Assembly (NCBI RefSeq): GCF_026213295.1
Contig: NC_079418.1
Coordinates: forward strand, 5,809,979 to 5,873,978
DNA: 64,000 bases
Direction of reading: 5' to 3'
DNA from: Gadus chalcogrammus
Lineage: Eukaryota; Chordata; Actinopteri; Gadiformes; Gadidae
A program made the translations under genes and the position numbers. Positions 21,822 through 32,332 of the stretch are shown piece after piece. The notes beneath the pieces were generated by a model that saw only the letters and a list, made by a program, of their open reading frames with translations, had not been told where the DNA came from and did not search any database. Numbering within the stretch: the stretch's first letter is position 1; each line of letters opens with the position of its first letter.

Positions 21822-24534
21822 GAGAAATGCCTTGTTAAAAGTGCAGCCTTTGTTTTTGTTCCATTTTTAAATTACTTTTTTTGTTTCTGTTTGTGTTTTA
21901 AATGGTTAATATTTTCTGTATTACCCCGTTATGATGTTATTATTATGTTATAAATGTTTAACTTAAGTGGCTGTAGATCCCTCATTGTCATCAACAGTGG
22001 TTTGGCGTTTTATAACTAACCCTAAAGTGCTTCACTACTGGTAAACGAATGATTCAAAAAGCTTCGCTACTGGTAAACGAATGGTTGAAAAAGCTTAACT
22101 ACTGGTGAACGAATGGTTCGCGAAAGAGTAACAACTCAGTATGATGCATTACTTTACATGAAGGTACACAAAAAGCTTCACTACTGGTAAACAAATGGTT
22201 GAAAAAGCTTCGCTACTGGTAAACGAATGGTTGAAAAAGCTTAACTACTGGTGAACGAAATGTTCGCGAAAGAGTAACAACTCAGTATGATGCATTACTT
22301 TACATGAAGGTACACAAAAAGCTTCACTACTGGTAAACGAATGGTTGAAAAAGCTTCGCTACTGGTAAACGAATGGTTGAAAAAGCTTAACTACTGGTGA
22401 ACGAAATGTTCGCGAAAGAGTAACAACTCAGTATGATGCATTACTTTACATGAAGGTACACAAAAAGCTTCACTACTGGTAAACGAATGGTTGAAAAAGC
22501 TTCGCTACTGGTAAACGAATGGTTGAAAAAGCTTAACTACTGGTGAACGAATGGTTCGCGAAAGAGTAACAACTCAGTATGATGCTTTACTTTACATGAA
22601 GGTACACAAAAAGCTTCACTACTGGTAAACGAATGATTCAAAAAGCTTCGCTACTGGTAAACGAATGGTTGCAAAAGCTTAACTACTGGTGAACGAATGG
22701 TTCGCGAAAGAGTAACAACTTAGTATGATGCACTACTTTACATGAAGGTACACAAAAAGCTTCACTACTGGTAAACGAATGATTCAAAAAGCTTCGCTAC
22801 TGGTAAACGAATGGTTGAAAAAGCTTAACTACTGGTGAACGAATGGTTCGCGAAAGAGTAACAACTCAGTATGATGCATTACTTTACATGAAGGTACACA
22901 AATAGCTTCACTACTGGTAAACGAATGGTTGAAAAAGCTTCGCTACTGGTAAACGAATGGTTGAAAAAGCTTAACTACTGGTGAACGAATGGTTCGCGAA
23001 AGAGTAACAACTCAGTATGATGCATTACTTTACATGAAGGTACACAAAAAGCTTCACTACTGGTAAACGAATGGTTGAAAAAGCTTCGCTACTGGTAAAC
23101 GAATGGTTGAAAAAGCTTAACTACTGGTGAACGAAATGTTCGCGAAAGAGTAACAACTCAGTATGATGCATTACTTTACATGAAGGTACACAAAAAGCTT
23201 CACTACTGGTAAACGAATGGTTGAAAAAGCTTCGCTACTGGTAAACGAATGGTTGAAAAAGCTTAACTACTGGTGAACGAAATGTTCGCGAAAGAGTAAC
23301 AACTCAGTATGATGCATTACTTTACATGAAGGTACACAAAAAGCTTCACTACTGGTAAACGAATGGTTGAAAAAGCTTCGCTACTGGTAAACGAATGGTT
23401 GAAAAAGCTTCGCTACTGGTAAACGAATGGTTGAAAAAGCTTAACTACTGGTGAACGAATGGTTTGCGAAAGAGTAACAACTCAGTATGATACATTACTT
23501 TACATGAAGGTACACAAAAAGCTTCACTACTGGTAAACGAATGATTAAAAAAGCTTCTCTACTGGTAAACGAATGGTTGAAAAAGCTTAACTACTGGTGA
23601 ACGAATGGTTCGCGAAAGAGTAACAACTCAGTATGATGCATTACTTTACATGAAGGTACACAAAAAGCTTCACTACTGGTAAACGAATGATTCAAAAAGC
23701 TTCGCTACTGGTAAACGAATGGTTGAAAAAGCTTAACTACTGGTGAACGAATGGTTCGCGAAAGAGTAACAACTCAGTATGATGCATTACTTTACATGAA
23801 GGTACACAAAAAGCTTCACCACTGGTAAACGAATGGTTGAAAAAGCTTAACTACTGGTGAACGAATGGTTCAAAAAGCTTAACTACTGGTGAACCAATGG
23901 TTCGCGAATGAGTAACAACTCATCATCAGTCAGATCCAGCTCCACCAGTCGATCCAGTGTGGGACCCAAGCCATCCCTCGACAGCGCTTGAAATCAAGGG
24001 CGGCAGGTTTAAAGCGTGCCCTGCAGCGGTGGACGATTGCTTTTAAGCCTTCAGCATTACTAATGCCACAAAATAAACCTTTCATGTAAATATTAATGTA
24101 TGTACTGTGTGTATGTATTGTGAATATCTTTATTAAAATATGACAATCATCCCGTCTGTGTCCTGTTAATTTAATCACTAATTGTGAAATCCCAGGAAAA
24201 TTCAGTTGCTTTCATAATCAATTGGTCAGTTTGCTAATTCACAGAATGATGAATTAATACAGTATCCCCTAGTCTGTTTACCAGTAACTCCTCAGTAGTT
24301 ACTGAGTAACTCAATTAGGGCCCTGTTAGGGCCCTGGTTGTTCATCATTCGTTACTCAGTAACGAATACAGTATCCCCTAGTTTGTTTACCAGTAACTCC
24401 TCAGTAGTTACTGAGTAACTCACTTAGGGGCCTGTTAGGGCCCTGTCAGGGCCCCCTGGTCGTTCATCATTCGTTACTCATTCGTTCCTCAGTAACTACC
24501 CACGTTTTTGCGTACCTTATTGTAAAGTGTTACC
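21822..24534 (-). repeat. Right terminal inverted repeat of the Merlin-like element
   Basis: This is the inverted counterpart of 13803-15661, but longer (about 2.7 kb against 1.9 kb) because its tandem array has roughly twice as many units. The inner edge contains the 3' region of the CCDC106-like gene, matching the 3' region of the transposase gene in the other arm. The subterminal unique block is nearly identical to the left arm. The 82-codon frame at 24178-23930 differs from its left copy at two residues. Confidence 0.9.
22020..23925. repeat. Right higher-order tandem array (about 13 units)
   Basis: This is the inverse of the left array, with a higher-order unit of about 146 bp. The spacer gagtaacaactcagtatgat recurs near 22124, 22270, 22417, 22563, 22708, 22855, 23005, 23148, 23296, 23473, 23617 and 23764, with a last one near 23910. 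Monomers alternate between ggttgaaaaagctt and gattcaaaaagctt versions. A mutated aatgttcgcg shared by several neighbouring units shows recent local amplification. Confidence 0.92.
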
Positions 24535-24580
24535 CCATTTTCAATAAAAAAGAAACACCTTTAATCCTAAAATCTATATA

Positions 24581-24670
<90 letters not shown>
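24581..24670. repeat. (ctgt)n microsatellite
   Basis: An uninterrupted 90-bp tetranucleotide run just outside the Merlin-like element. Confidence 0.98.
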
Positions 24671-24692
24671 AGTGACACCATTTTCAATAAAA

Positions 24693-26463
24693 CACCCTAG
24701 CTAGAGAGGCAGAAGAGGCAGTCAAGCACAGAAACTGGAGAGACCTGTATGCCACCACCAAAAAGCTTGCAGGAAAGTTTAGTAAATCTGAAAGACCTGT
24801 AAAAGATAAGGAGGGGAAGCCTATCCCTGGAAAGGAAGGAAGAAAATAAGATGGAAGGAATATTTTGAGGAGCTGCTCAACAGACCAACCCCAAAGGACC
24901 CACCAGACATCCAACAAGCAGACAAAGATCTACCAATAAACTGTAATGCACCCACAAAGGAAGAGATCCGCGAGGCCATAAAGAAGCTTAGGAACAACAA
25001 GACCCCAGGTCCCGATGGTATCCCAGCAGAGGCAATGAAAGCCGACTCGCAGACCATGGAAGAGATCCTACAACCTCTCTTCAAGAAGATCTGGGAAGAG
25101 GAGTACATCCCAACGGAATGGAAGGAGGGACACCTCACCAAGATACCGAAGAAAGGTGACTTAAGTAAATGTGCAAACTACAGAGGTGTTACACTGCTAT
25201 CCATCCCAAGTAAAATTTTCTACAGAATCATATTGGACAGGATGATAGATGCTGTTGTTCTCCAGCTGTTGTTCTCCAGCTCTATCCTTGCTTCCGCAAG
25301 GATAGATCATGTATAGATCAGATTGCAACCCTGCGCATCATCCTAGAGCAGTCACTGGAGTGGAACTCACCTCTGTATGTGAACTTTATTGATTATGAGA
25401 AGGCCTTTGACAGCTTAGATAGAAAAACACTCTGGAAGCTGCTCAGACATCATGGAGTTCCAGAGAAGCTCACCAACATCATCCAAAAGTCCTACGGAGG
25501 GATGGTCTGCAGGGTGATCCACAGAGGGCAACTCACGGACGCCTTCCAAGTACACACAGGAGTAAGGCAGGGATGCCTGATGTCACCATTTCTCTTCCTA
25601 CTGGCGATAGATTGTGTAATGAAGCAATCCACAGAAGATAAGAGAAATGGCATACAGTGGACGATGTGGACACAGCTAGACAACCTTGATTTTGCAGATG
25701 ACCTGGCCCTTCTCTCCCATACCCAACAGCAGATGCAGGATAAGACCAACACCATCGCAACCAACTCAGCTCGCCTCGGTTTAAGCATCCACAGGGGGAA
25801 GAGCAAGATTTTAAGGGTGAATGCTGCCGATACTTCGCCCATCAATCTGGAAGGTGAAACACTTGAGGAGGTAGAAGAGTTCACCTACCTAGGCAGCATT
25901 TTTGACAAACAGGGCGGAACTGATGCCGATGTACGCGTTAGGACTGGCAAGACCAGAGGAGCATTGATCCAACTTAAAAACATCTGGAGTTCAAGGGACC
26001 TGGCCATCACAACAAAGATCCGGATCTTCAACACCAATGTAGTTGGTGTCAGTTCTGCTGTACGGAGCCGAAACATGGAGAACCACTGTGCGCACCATAA
26101 ACAAAATCCAAACCATCATCAATAACTGCCTTAGACAAATACTCCGTATCCACTGGCCCGACACCATCAGTAACAAAGATCTGTGGCAAAGAACCAACCA
26201 GCGACCTGCTGAGGAAGAGATCATCAAAAGACGTTGGAGATGGATAGGACATACTCTCCGCAAACCCGCTACAATTGTAACAAAGCAATCTTTGAAGTGG
26301 AACCCCCAAGGAAAAAGGAAGAGAGGACGACCAAGAAGTTCCTGGCGCAGAGAGGTGGAGGCAGACACCAAGCGGATGGGCTACACGTGGGGACAGCTGG
26401 AGAAGTTATCGCAGGACCGGGATGCTTGGAGAGCCCCAGTAGGGGTAAAAGGCGATGATGATG
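24693..26463 (+). mobile_element. 5'-truncated RTE-like LINE
   Basis: The segment is flanked by attttcaataaaa on both sides (ends near 24692 and starts near 26464), a 13-bp target-type duplication. It ends in a short (gat)n tail rather than poly(A), as RTE-like elements do. The endonuclease part is missing, so the insertion was 5' truncated. The clade is judged from the reverse transcriptase style and the tail, not from a tree. Confidence 0.7.
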
Positions 26464-26474
26464 ATTTTCAATAA
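24840..26474 (+). pseudogene. RTE-like reverse transcriptase, broken
   Basis: Blocks in order: N-K-T-P-G-P-D-G-I-P-A-E (near 25000), L-L-S-I-P-S-K-I (25190), D-Y-E-K-A-F-D-S (25389), G-V-R-Q-G-C-L-M-S-P (25560), F-A-D-D-L-A (active site, near 25690), E-F-T-Y-L-G-S-I-F (25880) and L-L-Y-G-A-E-T-W (26055). The frame is broken near 25250-25320 by a 14-bp tandem duplication (gttgttctccagct twice) and flanking small changes, and again near 26045. The C-terminal thumb and W-I-G-H-T-L-R-K region lies in the last frame, 26043-26474. Confidence 0.85.
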
Positions 26475-26504
26475 AAAAGAAACACCTTTAATCCTAAAAT
26501 CTAT

Positions 26505-26543
26505 ATATCTGTCTATCTGTCTATCTATCTATCGATCTATCTA
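26505..26543. repeat. (tcta)n microsatellite
   Basis: A short tetranucleotide run following the second copy of the ttaatcctaaaatctatata segment. Confidence 0.85.
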
Positions 26544-26726
26544 CACAGTAAATTCCCTAGTGTCAAAAAGGCATTGTCAAAATATATGGACTCTTTCAGA
26601 GTTATAACAACAACATTGAGAGTAACTGCAACACACCTAGAGTAAGATATCAACCAGTGTAAGTGTAAAATTTCAGAGTTAAAATGTACAGTGTTAAAGC
26701 ACATGGACTCTTTGAGAGTTATAGCA
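26544..26726. other. Unassigned repeat-like sequence
   Basis: This contains two similar words, catggactctttgagagttata and tatggactctttcagagttata type, about 110 bp apart. Related wording (tatcagagttgga, gtgttaaaattgactaagtg) appears at 29930-30050, hinting at one element interrupted by later insertions. No coding content is seen. Confidence 0.35.
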
Positions 26727-26955
26727 GGTCGGCTTAGCTAAGGAGGTAGAACAGTTGTCTTGTAACCGACAGGTTGCTAGTTTGATCCCCAGCTCCTCCT
26801 AGCTGTGTTGATGTGTACCTGAGCAAGACACTAACCCTAACTGCTCCGGAAGAGCTGGCTGTCGCCTTGCATGGTTGACTATGCTGTCGGTGTGTCAATG
26901 TGTGTATTAACCGATGTAACTCGCTTTAGATAAAAGTGTCTACTAAATGCCCTAA
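26727..26955 (+). mobile_element. V-SINE-type tRNA-derived SINE
   Basis: It has a tRNA-like head with an A-box-like ggcttagctaaggaggtaga and a B-box-like ggttgctagtttgatcccc. A central part (gctggctgtcgccttgcatgg) and the tail ctttagataaaagtgtctactaaatg follow. The same central and tail words occur in other copies in this window. Confidence 0.88.
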
Positions 26956-27030
26956 TTGTATTTATTTCAACAACAGCAAGAGTAGTGACTGAAGGCAGGT
27001 GTTCCTGAGAAATAATTATTGGTGTGCTTT

Positions 27031-27357
27031 TAGGTAGCTGATGAGATGCCAGTATTTTGTCAAATCCGGACTGTTATTGTGAAAGATGAGCAACTAACAC
27101 TAACTGGCTCAGAAACGGTTTGTTTCGATGAGCATTACCACGCATTTAAAATAGTTTTAAAGCCATTCCAGGCAGTTAAGGTGGTTGATGTTCAAGAGTT
27201 AAGTCTACTTCAAACCAGTGGATGTTCAAATGGTGTATGGATCAACAGATTCCTCTCTTTATATAGTTCCATATTGCCATCTAGTGCAGCCTTGACCAGT
27301 GTTTTTATTGTTGAAGGTAGAATCAGTAACAAGAATAGTCTAAACATTAATATTTGA
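27031..27357 (+). pseudogene. Exon-like segment of unknown protein
   Basis: After an acceptor-like gtgcttttag an open frame reads M-P-V-F-C-Q-I-R-T-V-I-V and then H-Y-H-A-F-K-I-V. This resembles the last exon of a family of uncharacterised fish proteins with a conserved domain after a zinc finger or SAM domain. The end of the frame (after about 27260) is unlike a conserved domain. It could equally be a repeat fragment. Confidence 0.25.
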
Positions 27358-27418
27358 CATGCTGGTGTGTTTAAAAACAATGCAGATTGTTCTATGGCTG
27401 TGTTCTAAAAGCCCTAAT

Positions 27419-27707
27419 TGTCATGGTCTGTCGTGTTTTGGTGTGTTTCCCTGCGTTTCCCTCCTGTGTTGATTACTGTTCCCTCCCCTAATGTATCTCA
27501 GCTGTTCCTCGTTGTGTTTGTTACTTAAGCCCTTTTCTTTCCTTTGTTCCTTGTGCTATCATTGTGGTTGTTCGTCCTGCGTGTTCCCTGTTCCCACCTG
27601 AGTTCCCTGGTTCCTTGCCTTAGCCTTTAGGCATAAATAAAGCCCTGCTCTCCCTAAACCGTCTGCGTCTGGGTCCTACCTGCCTGCCTGCACCCTCAAA
27701 AATAACA
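27419..27707 (+). repeat. 5' LTR of the short LTR element
   Basis: Begins tgtcatggtctgtcgtg and ends caaaaataaca. It matches 29460-29738 closely. Confidence 0.88.
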
Positions 27708-27709
27708 GA

Positions 27710-28045
27710 ATGATAGCACCAACATTGGACCCAGCGGACGATCAATTTTGCCGTGAGTTGGAGGATTTATTATGGTTCATTATGAAAGCAATGGATTTTT
27801 GGGAGAACATTCCCAGCAGGAAGGAGCAGGAGGCTATCGTGGGGCGTACACGCAGGGCTGTCTCTTCAAGGCCCGAGTTGGAGGATGCCATGCCCGAGTG
27901 GGCAGTTGAGCTGCTCAGCCCCACAGTCTTTTGGCCTGAGAGCTACATGCCGGTGCCACCAGACTTTTGTGACCGGCCTAAGCCTCCACGCTCCTCTCAC
28001 CCTCTGCCCCCGGCCCCACTACCAGCCTCTGCCCCCGGTCCCTAG
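27710..28045 (+). pseudogene. Short gag-like leader frame of the LTR element
   Basis: The frame begins two bases inside the LTR and reads M-I-A-P-T-L-D-P-A-D-D-Q-F then an acidic helical stretch of about 60 residues. It then becomes proline rich and stops at 28045, while the proline-rich reading continues in another frame. Similar short frames right after the LTR are typical of non-autonomous fish LTR elements. The function is unknown. Confidence 0.5.
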
Positions 28046-28169
28046 CTACCAGCCTCCTCCCTTGCGGACAATCAGAGTGGGGGTGGTGAGTTTTGGGTAC
28101 CACCCGGTTCCTCCTGGCACTCCAGCACCCGCACTGACTCCGGTCCCCGAGCCCTGTCCGGTTCCTGAG

Positions 28170-29200
28170 CCCACTCCGCTCCTTCCAGAGGGGGATCGGC
28201 CTCTGCTCCTGCCGGAGCGGGTCCGCCCTCCAGACCGTCCAGGGGAGGCCCGCCCCCTGCTCCTTCCAGAGGGGGACCGGCCTCTGCTCCTGCCGGAGGG
28301 GGCCCGCCCTCCAGACCGTCCAGGGGAGGCACGCCCTCCGCTCCTGCCTGTGGGGGCCCTCCTCCACTCCTTCCCGAGGGGGGTTCCTCTTCAAGGCCTT
28401 CCAGAGGGGTCCCGCCTTCCAAACCTTTTGGAAGGGGCACGCCCTCTTCCTCCAGAGGGGACCAGCCCTCTACCTTGCCTTCCTGAGGGGTTCCGCCTTC
28501 CAGAGGGGGTCCGCCCTCTACCTCGCCTACCTCCAGAGGGGACCAGCCCTCTACCTGGCCTTCCTACAGAGGGGGTCCGCCCTCTACCTGGCCTTCCTAC
28601 AGAGGGGACCCGCCCTCTACCTGGCCTTCCTCCTGAGGGGACCCGCCCTCTTCCTGGCCTTCCACCAGAGAGGACCCGCCCTCTTCCTGGCCTTCCACCA
28701 GAGGGGACCCACCCTCTTCCTGGCCTTCCACCAGAGGGGACCCACCCTCTACCTGGTCTTCCACTAGAGGGGATCCGCCCTCTACCTCTCCTTCCTCCAG
28801 AGGGGATCCGCCCTCTTCCTGGCCTTCCACCAGAGGGGACCCACCCTCTACCTGGTCTTCCACTAGAGGGGATCCGCCCCCTACCTCTCCTTCCTCCAGA
28901 GGGGACCCGCCCTCCACCTCGCCTTCCTCCTGAGGGGACCCGCCCTCTTCCTGGCCTTCCACCAGAGGGGACCCGCCCTCTTCCTGGCCTTCCACCAGAG
29001 GGGACCCGCCCTCTTCCTGGCCTTCCACCAGAGGGGACCCGCCCTCTTCCTGGCCTTCCACTATAGGGGATCCGCCCTCTACCTCGCCTTCCTCCTGAGG
29101 GGACCCGCCCTCCACCTCGCCTTCCTCCTGAGGGGACCCGCCCTCCACCTCGCCTTCCTCCTGAGGGGACCCGCCCTCTACCTCGCCTTTGCCGGCCTCC
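28170..29200. repeat. 33-bp minisatellite, open on both strands
   Basis: The unit cttcctggccttccaccaga-ggggacccgcc is 33 bp with variants, present some 25-30 times. Because 33 is divisible by three and the unit has no stop on either strand, it yields a plus-strand frame of P-L-P-G-L-P-P-E-G-T-R repeats (27885-29066) and a minus-strand frame of E-G-G-S-P-L-V-E-G-Q repeats (29421-28597). Confidence 0.92.
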
Positions 29201-29459
29201 TGAAGGTTTCCGACTTCGCCACTGCTGGCCTTCAGAGGGGTCTCCTTGCCGCTGCAGGCCTCCTGAGGGACTGAGCCCTCATCTTCCTTGCCGCCGGCCT
29301 CCTGAAGGGTTCCGCCTTCACTCTGCCTCTGCTTGCCCCCCAGGCCGCCCGCCTGACGTCCCTCCGCTCTGCCCCAGTCCATTTTTTTTTTTTTGATTCC
29401 CCCCTCCTGGCGCCCCTCCACCCACCCGTTTTGGGTTTGACTTTCTTCGTTTTTTTGCT

Positions 29460-29738
29460 TGTCGTGTTTTGGTGTGTTTCCCTGCGTTTCCCTCCTGTGT
29501 TGATTACTGTTCCCTCCCCTAATGTGTCTCAGCTGTTCCTCGTTGTGTTTGTTACTTAAGCCCTTGTCTTTCCTTTGTTCCTTGTGCTATCATTGTGGTT
29601 GTTCGTCCTGCCTGTTCCCTGTTGTCACCTGAGTTCCCTGGTTCCTTGCCTTAGCCTTTAGGCATAAATAAAGCGCTGTTCTCCCTAAACCGTCCGCGTC
29701 TGGGTCCTTCCTGCCTGCCTGCACCTTCAACCCTAACA
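29460..29738 (+). repeat. 3' LTR of the short LTR element
   Basis: This begins at tgtcgtgttttgg and ends ccctaaca, followed by ctaat. It lacks the first 11 bp of the 5' LTR. Confidence 0.88.
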
Positions 29739-30267
29739 CTAATGTCCGAGTCAAACTAAACTTTACGTCAATTTGAGTATGTTCTGGTTGTGTATGCAAG
29801 TTTGTCTCTTAAATATTTTTTATTTGTTTTTCACCTGAAAGTATTTGTAAAACTTAATTTTTTATTAAGACATGGATATATTCTTGTGTTTTGCTTTTAT
29901 CCTGCGGACACATTTTTATTTAAATATTAACTCTTATCAGAGTTGGATTAACTTTCAAAATGTAACTATGGTCAGTGTTATTTTAACACTTTGTAGATAG
30001 GGAACGCATGTTATCTGGAATGGTGTTAAAATTGACTAAGTGTTGGATTTAGAATCTTTATTTGTCATTGGGTTAAATACAAAGTATTTACACAACGAAA
30101 TTAAGGTGCAGATCTTGTTCAGTGCTTTTTTTAAATAAATAAATAAGAATGCAGTAAGAAATATTAATAAATATATAACCCCAATAACCCCTTCCACTTA
30201 AGGCACATTAAAGTGTCCTACACCCTCCCCTCCCTCTCAGACAACAACGCCTTCTGCCCACATATAT

Positions 30268-32063
30268 CTAAATAGCAGCAGTTCCAGGAAGGAAAGCAAG
30301 ATGAGGAATGTCCAGAGGTAGTGGTGATCGATTATGTGGTTGTCTATGTATTGCACAGGGGTTATTTTTGTTTAGCGTACGTATGGCCCAGGGGAAGAAG
30401 CTGTTGGTTAGTCTGGTGGTGCGTGATTTCATTGAACTGTAACGCCTGCCAGAGGGAAGCAGATCAAACAGGTGGTGAGCAGGGTGCGCAGCGTCTTTTA
30501 GAATGGCACTCATCCTGTTTCGACAGCGGGAGCTGGCCAGCTCTTCCAGGGAGGGCAGTTGGCAGCCTGTGATCTTCTGAGCTGTGCCTATGACCCTCTG
30601 AAGTGCCGTCCTGTCTGCCGCCGAACTCCCAGCATACCATGCTGTGATGCACACTTTCAATGGTTGAGCGGTAGAAGGACACCAGCAGCTTTCGTTCAAG
30701 ATGGTTTTTTCTGAGAATTCTCAGAAAGTGTAGTCGCTGCTGGGCCTTCTTTTTTATTGCCGTTGTGTTTGTGGACCAAGAAAGCTCCTGAGAGATGTAT
30801 GTTCCCAGGAACTTGCAGGACGGAGCCCTCTCCACGCAATCCCCGTTGATGTGCAGAGGGGCATGGGCTGGGCTGTGTCGTCTGAAGTCTATGATGATTT
30901 CCTTAGTTTTGGATGTGTTTAGTTGGAGGTAATTTGCTGAACCCCATGCTGACAGCTGCTGGACCTCATCTCTATATGCCGTCTCGTCGCCCCCAGAGAT
31001 GAGTCCGACCACAGTGGTGTCGTCAGCAAATTTTATAATGAGGTTGGAGGGGTGGGAGGGGGAGCAGTCAGATGTGTATAGAGTATACAGAAGTGGGCTC
31101 AACACGCAGCCTTGGGGGGAGCCAGTGCTGAGTGTGAGGGGGGAAGAGAGATGGGGGCCGAGTCTCACTTGTTGTGGTCTGTTGGAAAGGAAGTCCTTTA
31201 TCCAAGCGCAGGTGGAGGCAGGGAGGTGTAGGCCCAGTAATTTATTTATCAGGATGTCCGGGATTATTGTATTGAAGGCTGAGCTGTAATCTATGAAGAG
31301 CAGTCTTGCATAGGTGCCTGGGTGTTCGAGGTGGCTCAGCGTAGAGTGGAGGGTGATGGCAATGGCGTCCTCAGTAGAGCGGTTAGCCCTATAAGCGAAC
31401 TGGTGGGGATCAAATGATGCTGGGAGGCAGGCCTTGATGTGCTGGGCAACCAGCCTCTCCAGGCATTTCATCACCACTGACGTGAGTGCAATGGGCCTGA
31501 GGTCATTTCCGCTTTTACCAGCTGACGTTTTTGGAACTGGGATGATAATTGCTGATTTCCAGCAGGATGGGATGGTGGCTAGGGACAGAGAGATGTTGAA
31601 GAGCTTGGTGAGAATCCCTGTGAGTTGGTCTGCACAAGCTCTGAGTACTTTCCCCGGTACGCCGTCGGGTCCTGTCGCCTTCCTCGGGTTCACTTTCCTC
31701 AGTGTCTTTCTAACCTGATGTTCTTGGAGGGTCAGCGGGGTGTTGGTGAAGGCTGTGGGGGGGCGTTGGTTGTCTATCCGCCTCAAACCGGGCAAAGAAA
31801 CTGTTTAATTCCTCTGCCCTTGTAGCATTAGAGTTGGTAGTTGTGATGTTGTGGCCCTTGTACTTAGAGATGTGCTGTATTCCCTGCCACACCTGACGAG
31901 GGTTTTTGTCCATGATGTAGCCCTCTATTTTCCTTTTATATGCTAACTTAGCAGCCCTTATGCCCCTTTTTAGGTTCGCTCTGGCTGTGCTGTACTGAGC
32001 CCTATCTCCTGACCTGAAAGCAGTGTTGCGGTCCTTGATAAGGGGCCGCACTTTACTCGTCAT
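30268..32063 (-). pseudogene. L2-like reverse transcriptase part
   Basis: The frame 31795-30464 shows K-A-T-G-P-D-G-V-P-G-K (near 31670), Y-R-A-N-R-S-T-E-D-A, F-I-D-Y-S-S-A-F-N-T-I (near 31290), G-S-P-Q-G-C-V-L-S-P-L (near 31110) and the active site F-A-D-D-T-T (near 31030). Its upstream linker is in the frame 32063-31710, and its C-terminal part (R-T-A-L-Q-R-V-I-G-T-A-Q-K-I-T-G) is in 30699-30268, so at least two frameshifts exist (near 31750 and 30660). Otherwise it is well preserved. Confidence 0.88.
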
Positions 32064-32332
32064 CCAGGGTTTCTGGTTCGGAAAGACCCTGGGGCCGGTT
32101 GCACCAACTGGGCGTAAGCCTGGTCGTAACTACGCCTGGTCGTAACTTGGCGTTCTAAGTCCAACCTAACCGTTACGCCGGTCGCACCAACTGGGCTTAG
32201 CGTTCTTTTCACTAAGACCAAGGCGTAAATCCTACGCCTGGTCAGGGGGAGGCGTAGAGTCGAAATTTCTGCTGTTTCCATAGCAATTACAATAATAAAA
32301 AAAACGTTACAATCAATCCATCCAGCGCTAAT

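Larger units (their letters stand above)
13803..24534. mobile_element. Giant Merlin-like DNA transposon with two genes and tandem-array inverted repeats
   Basis: Both ends carry ggtaacactttacaataagg (inverted at the right end). The flanks are the identical 8-bp duplication ccattttc (13795-13802 and 24535-24542). The 8-9-bp duplication class and the IS1595/IS1016-like transposase inside fit the Merlin superfamily. Inverted-repeat arms extend inward to about 15661 on the left and 21822 on the right. Each arm contains a terminal block, a unique subterminal block and a long higher-order tandem array. The core holds two divergent intact genes, a 4-exon transposase (minus) and a 6-exon CCDC106-like gene (plus). 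The whole is 10,732 bp, far longer than typical Merlin elements, which usually carry only a transposase. Confidence 0.93.
27419..29738 (+). mobile_element. Short LTR retrotransposon with proline-rich interior
   Basis: Direct LTRs of about 280 bp (27419-27707 and 29460-29738) are flanked by the 5-bp duplication ctaat (27414-27418 and 29739-29743). Both LTRs hold a cataaataaag polyadenylation region near their 3' part. The interior is only 1.75 kb, has no protease, RT or integrase, and consists of a short N-terminal frame plus a long minisatellite. It is a non-autonomous (TRIM/LARD-like) element dependent on another element's machinery. Confidence 0.88.

Noticed and set aside
26727..26800. A tRNA gene
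   Set aside because: The A and B boxes are degenerate and are followed by the V-SINE body and tail, so this is a tRNA-derived SINE and not a tRNA gene.
28597..29421. Long minus-strand open frame of 274 codons
   Set aside because: It is the antisense reading of a 33-bp minisatellite with no stop on either strand, and nothing else supports it as a gene.
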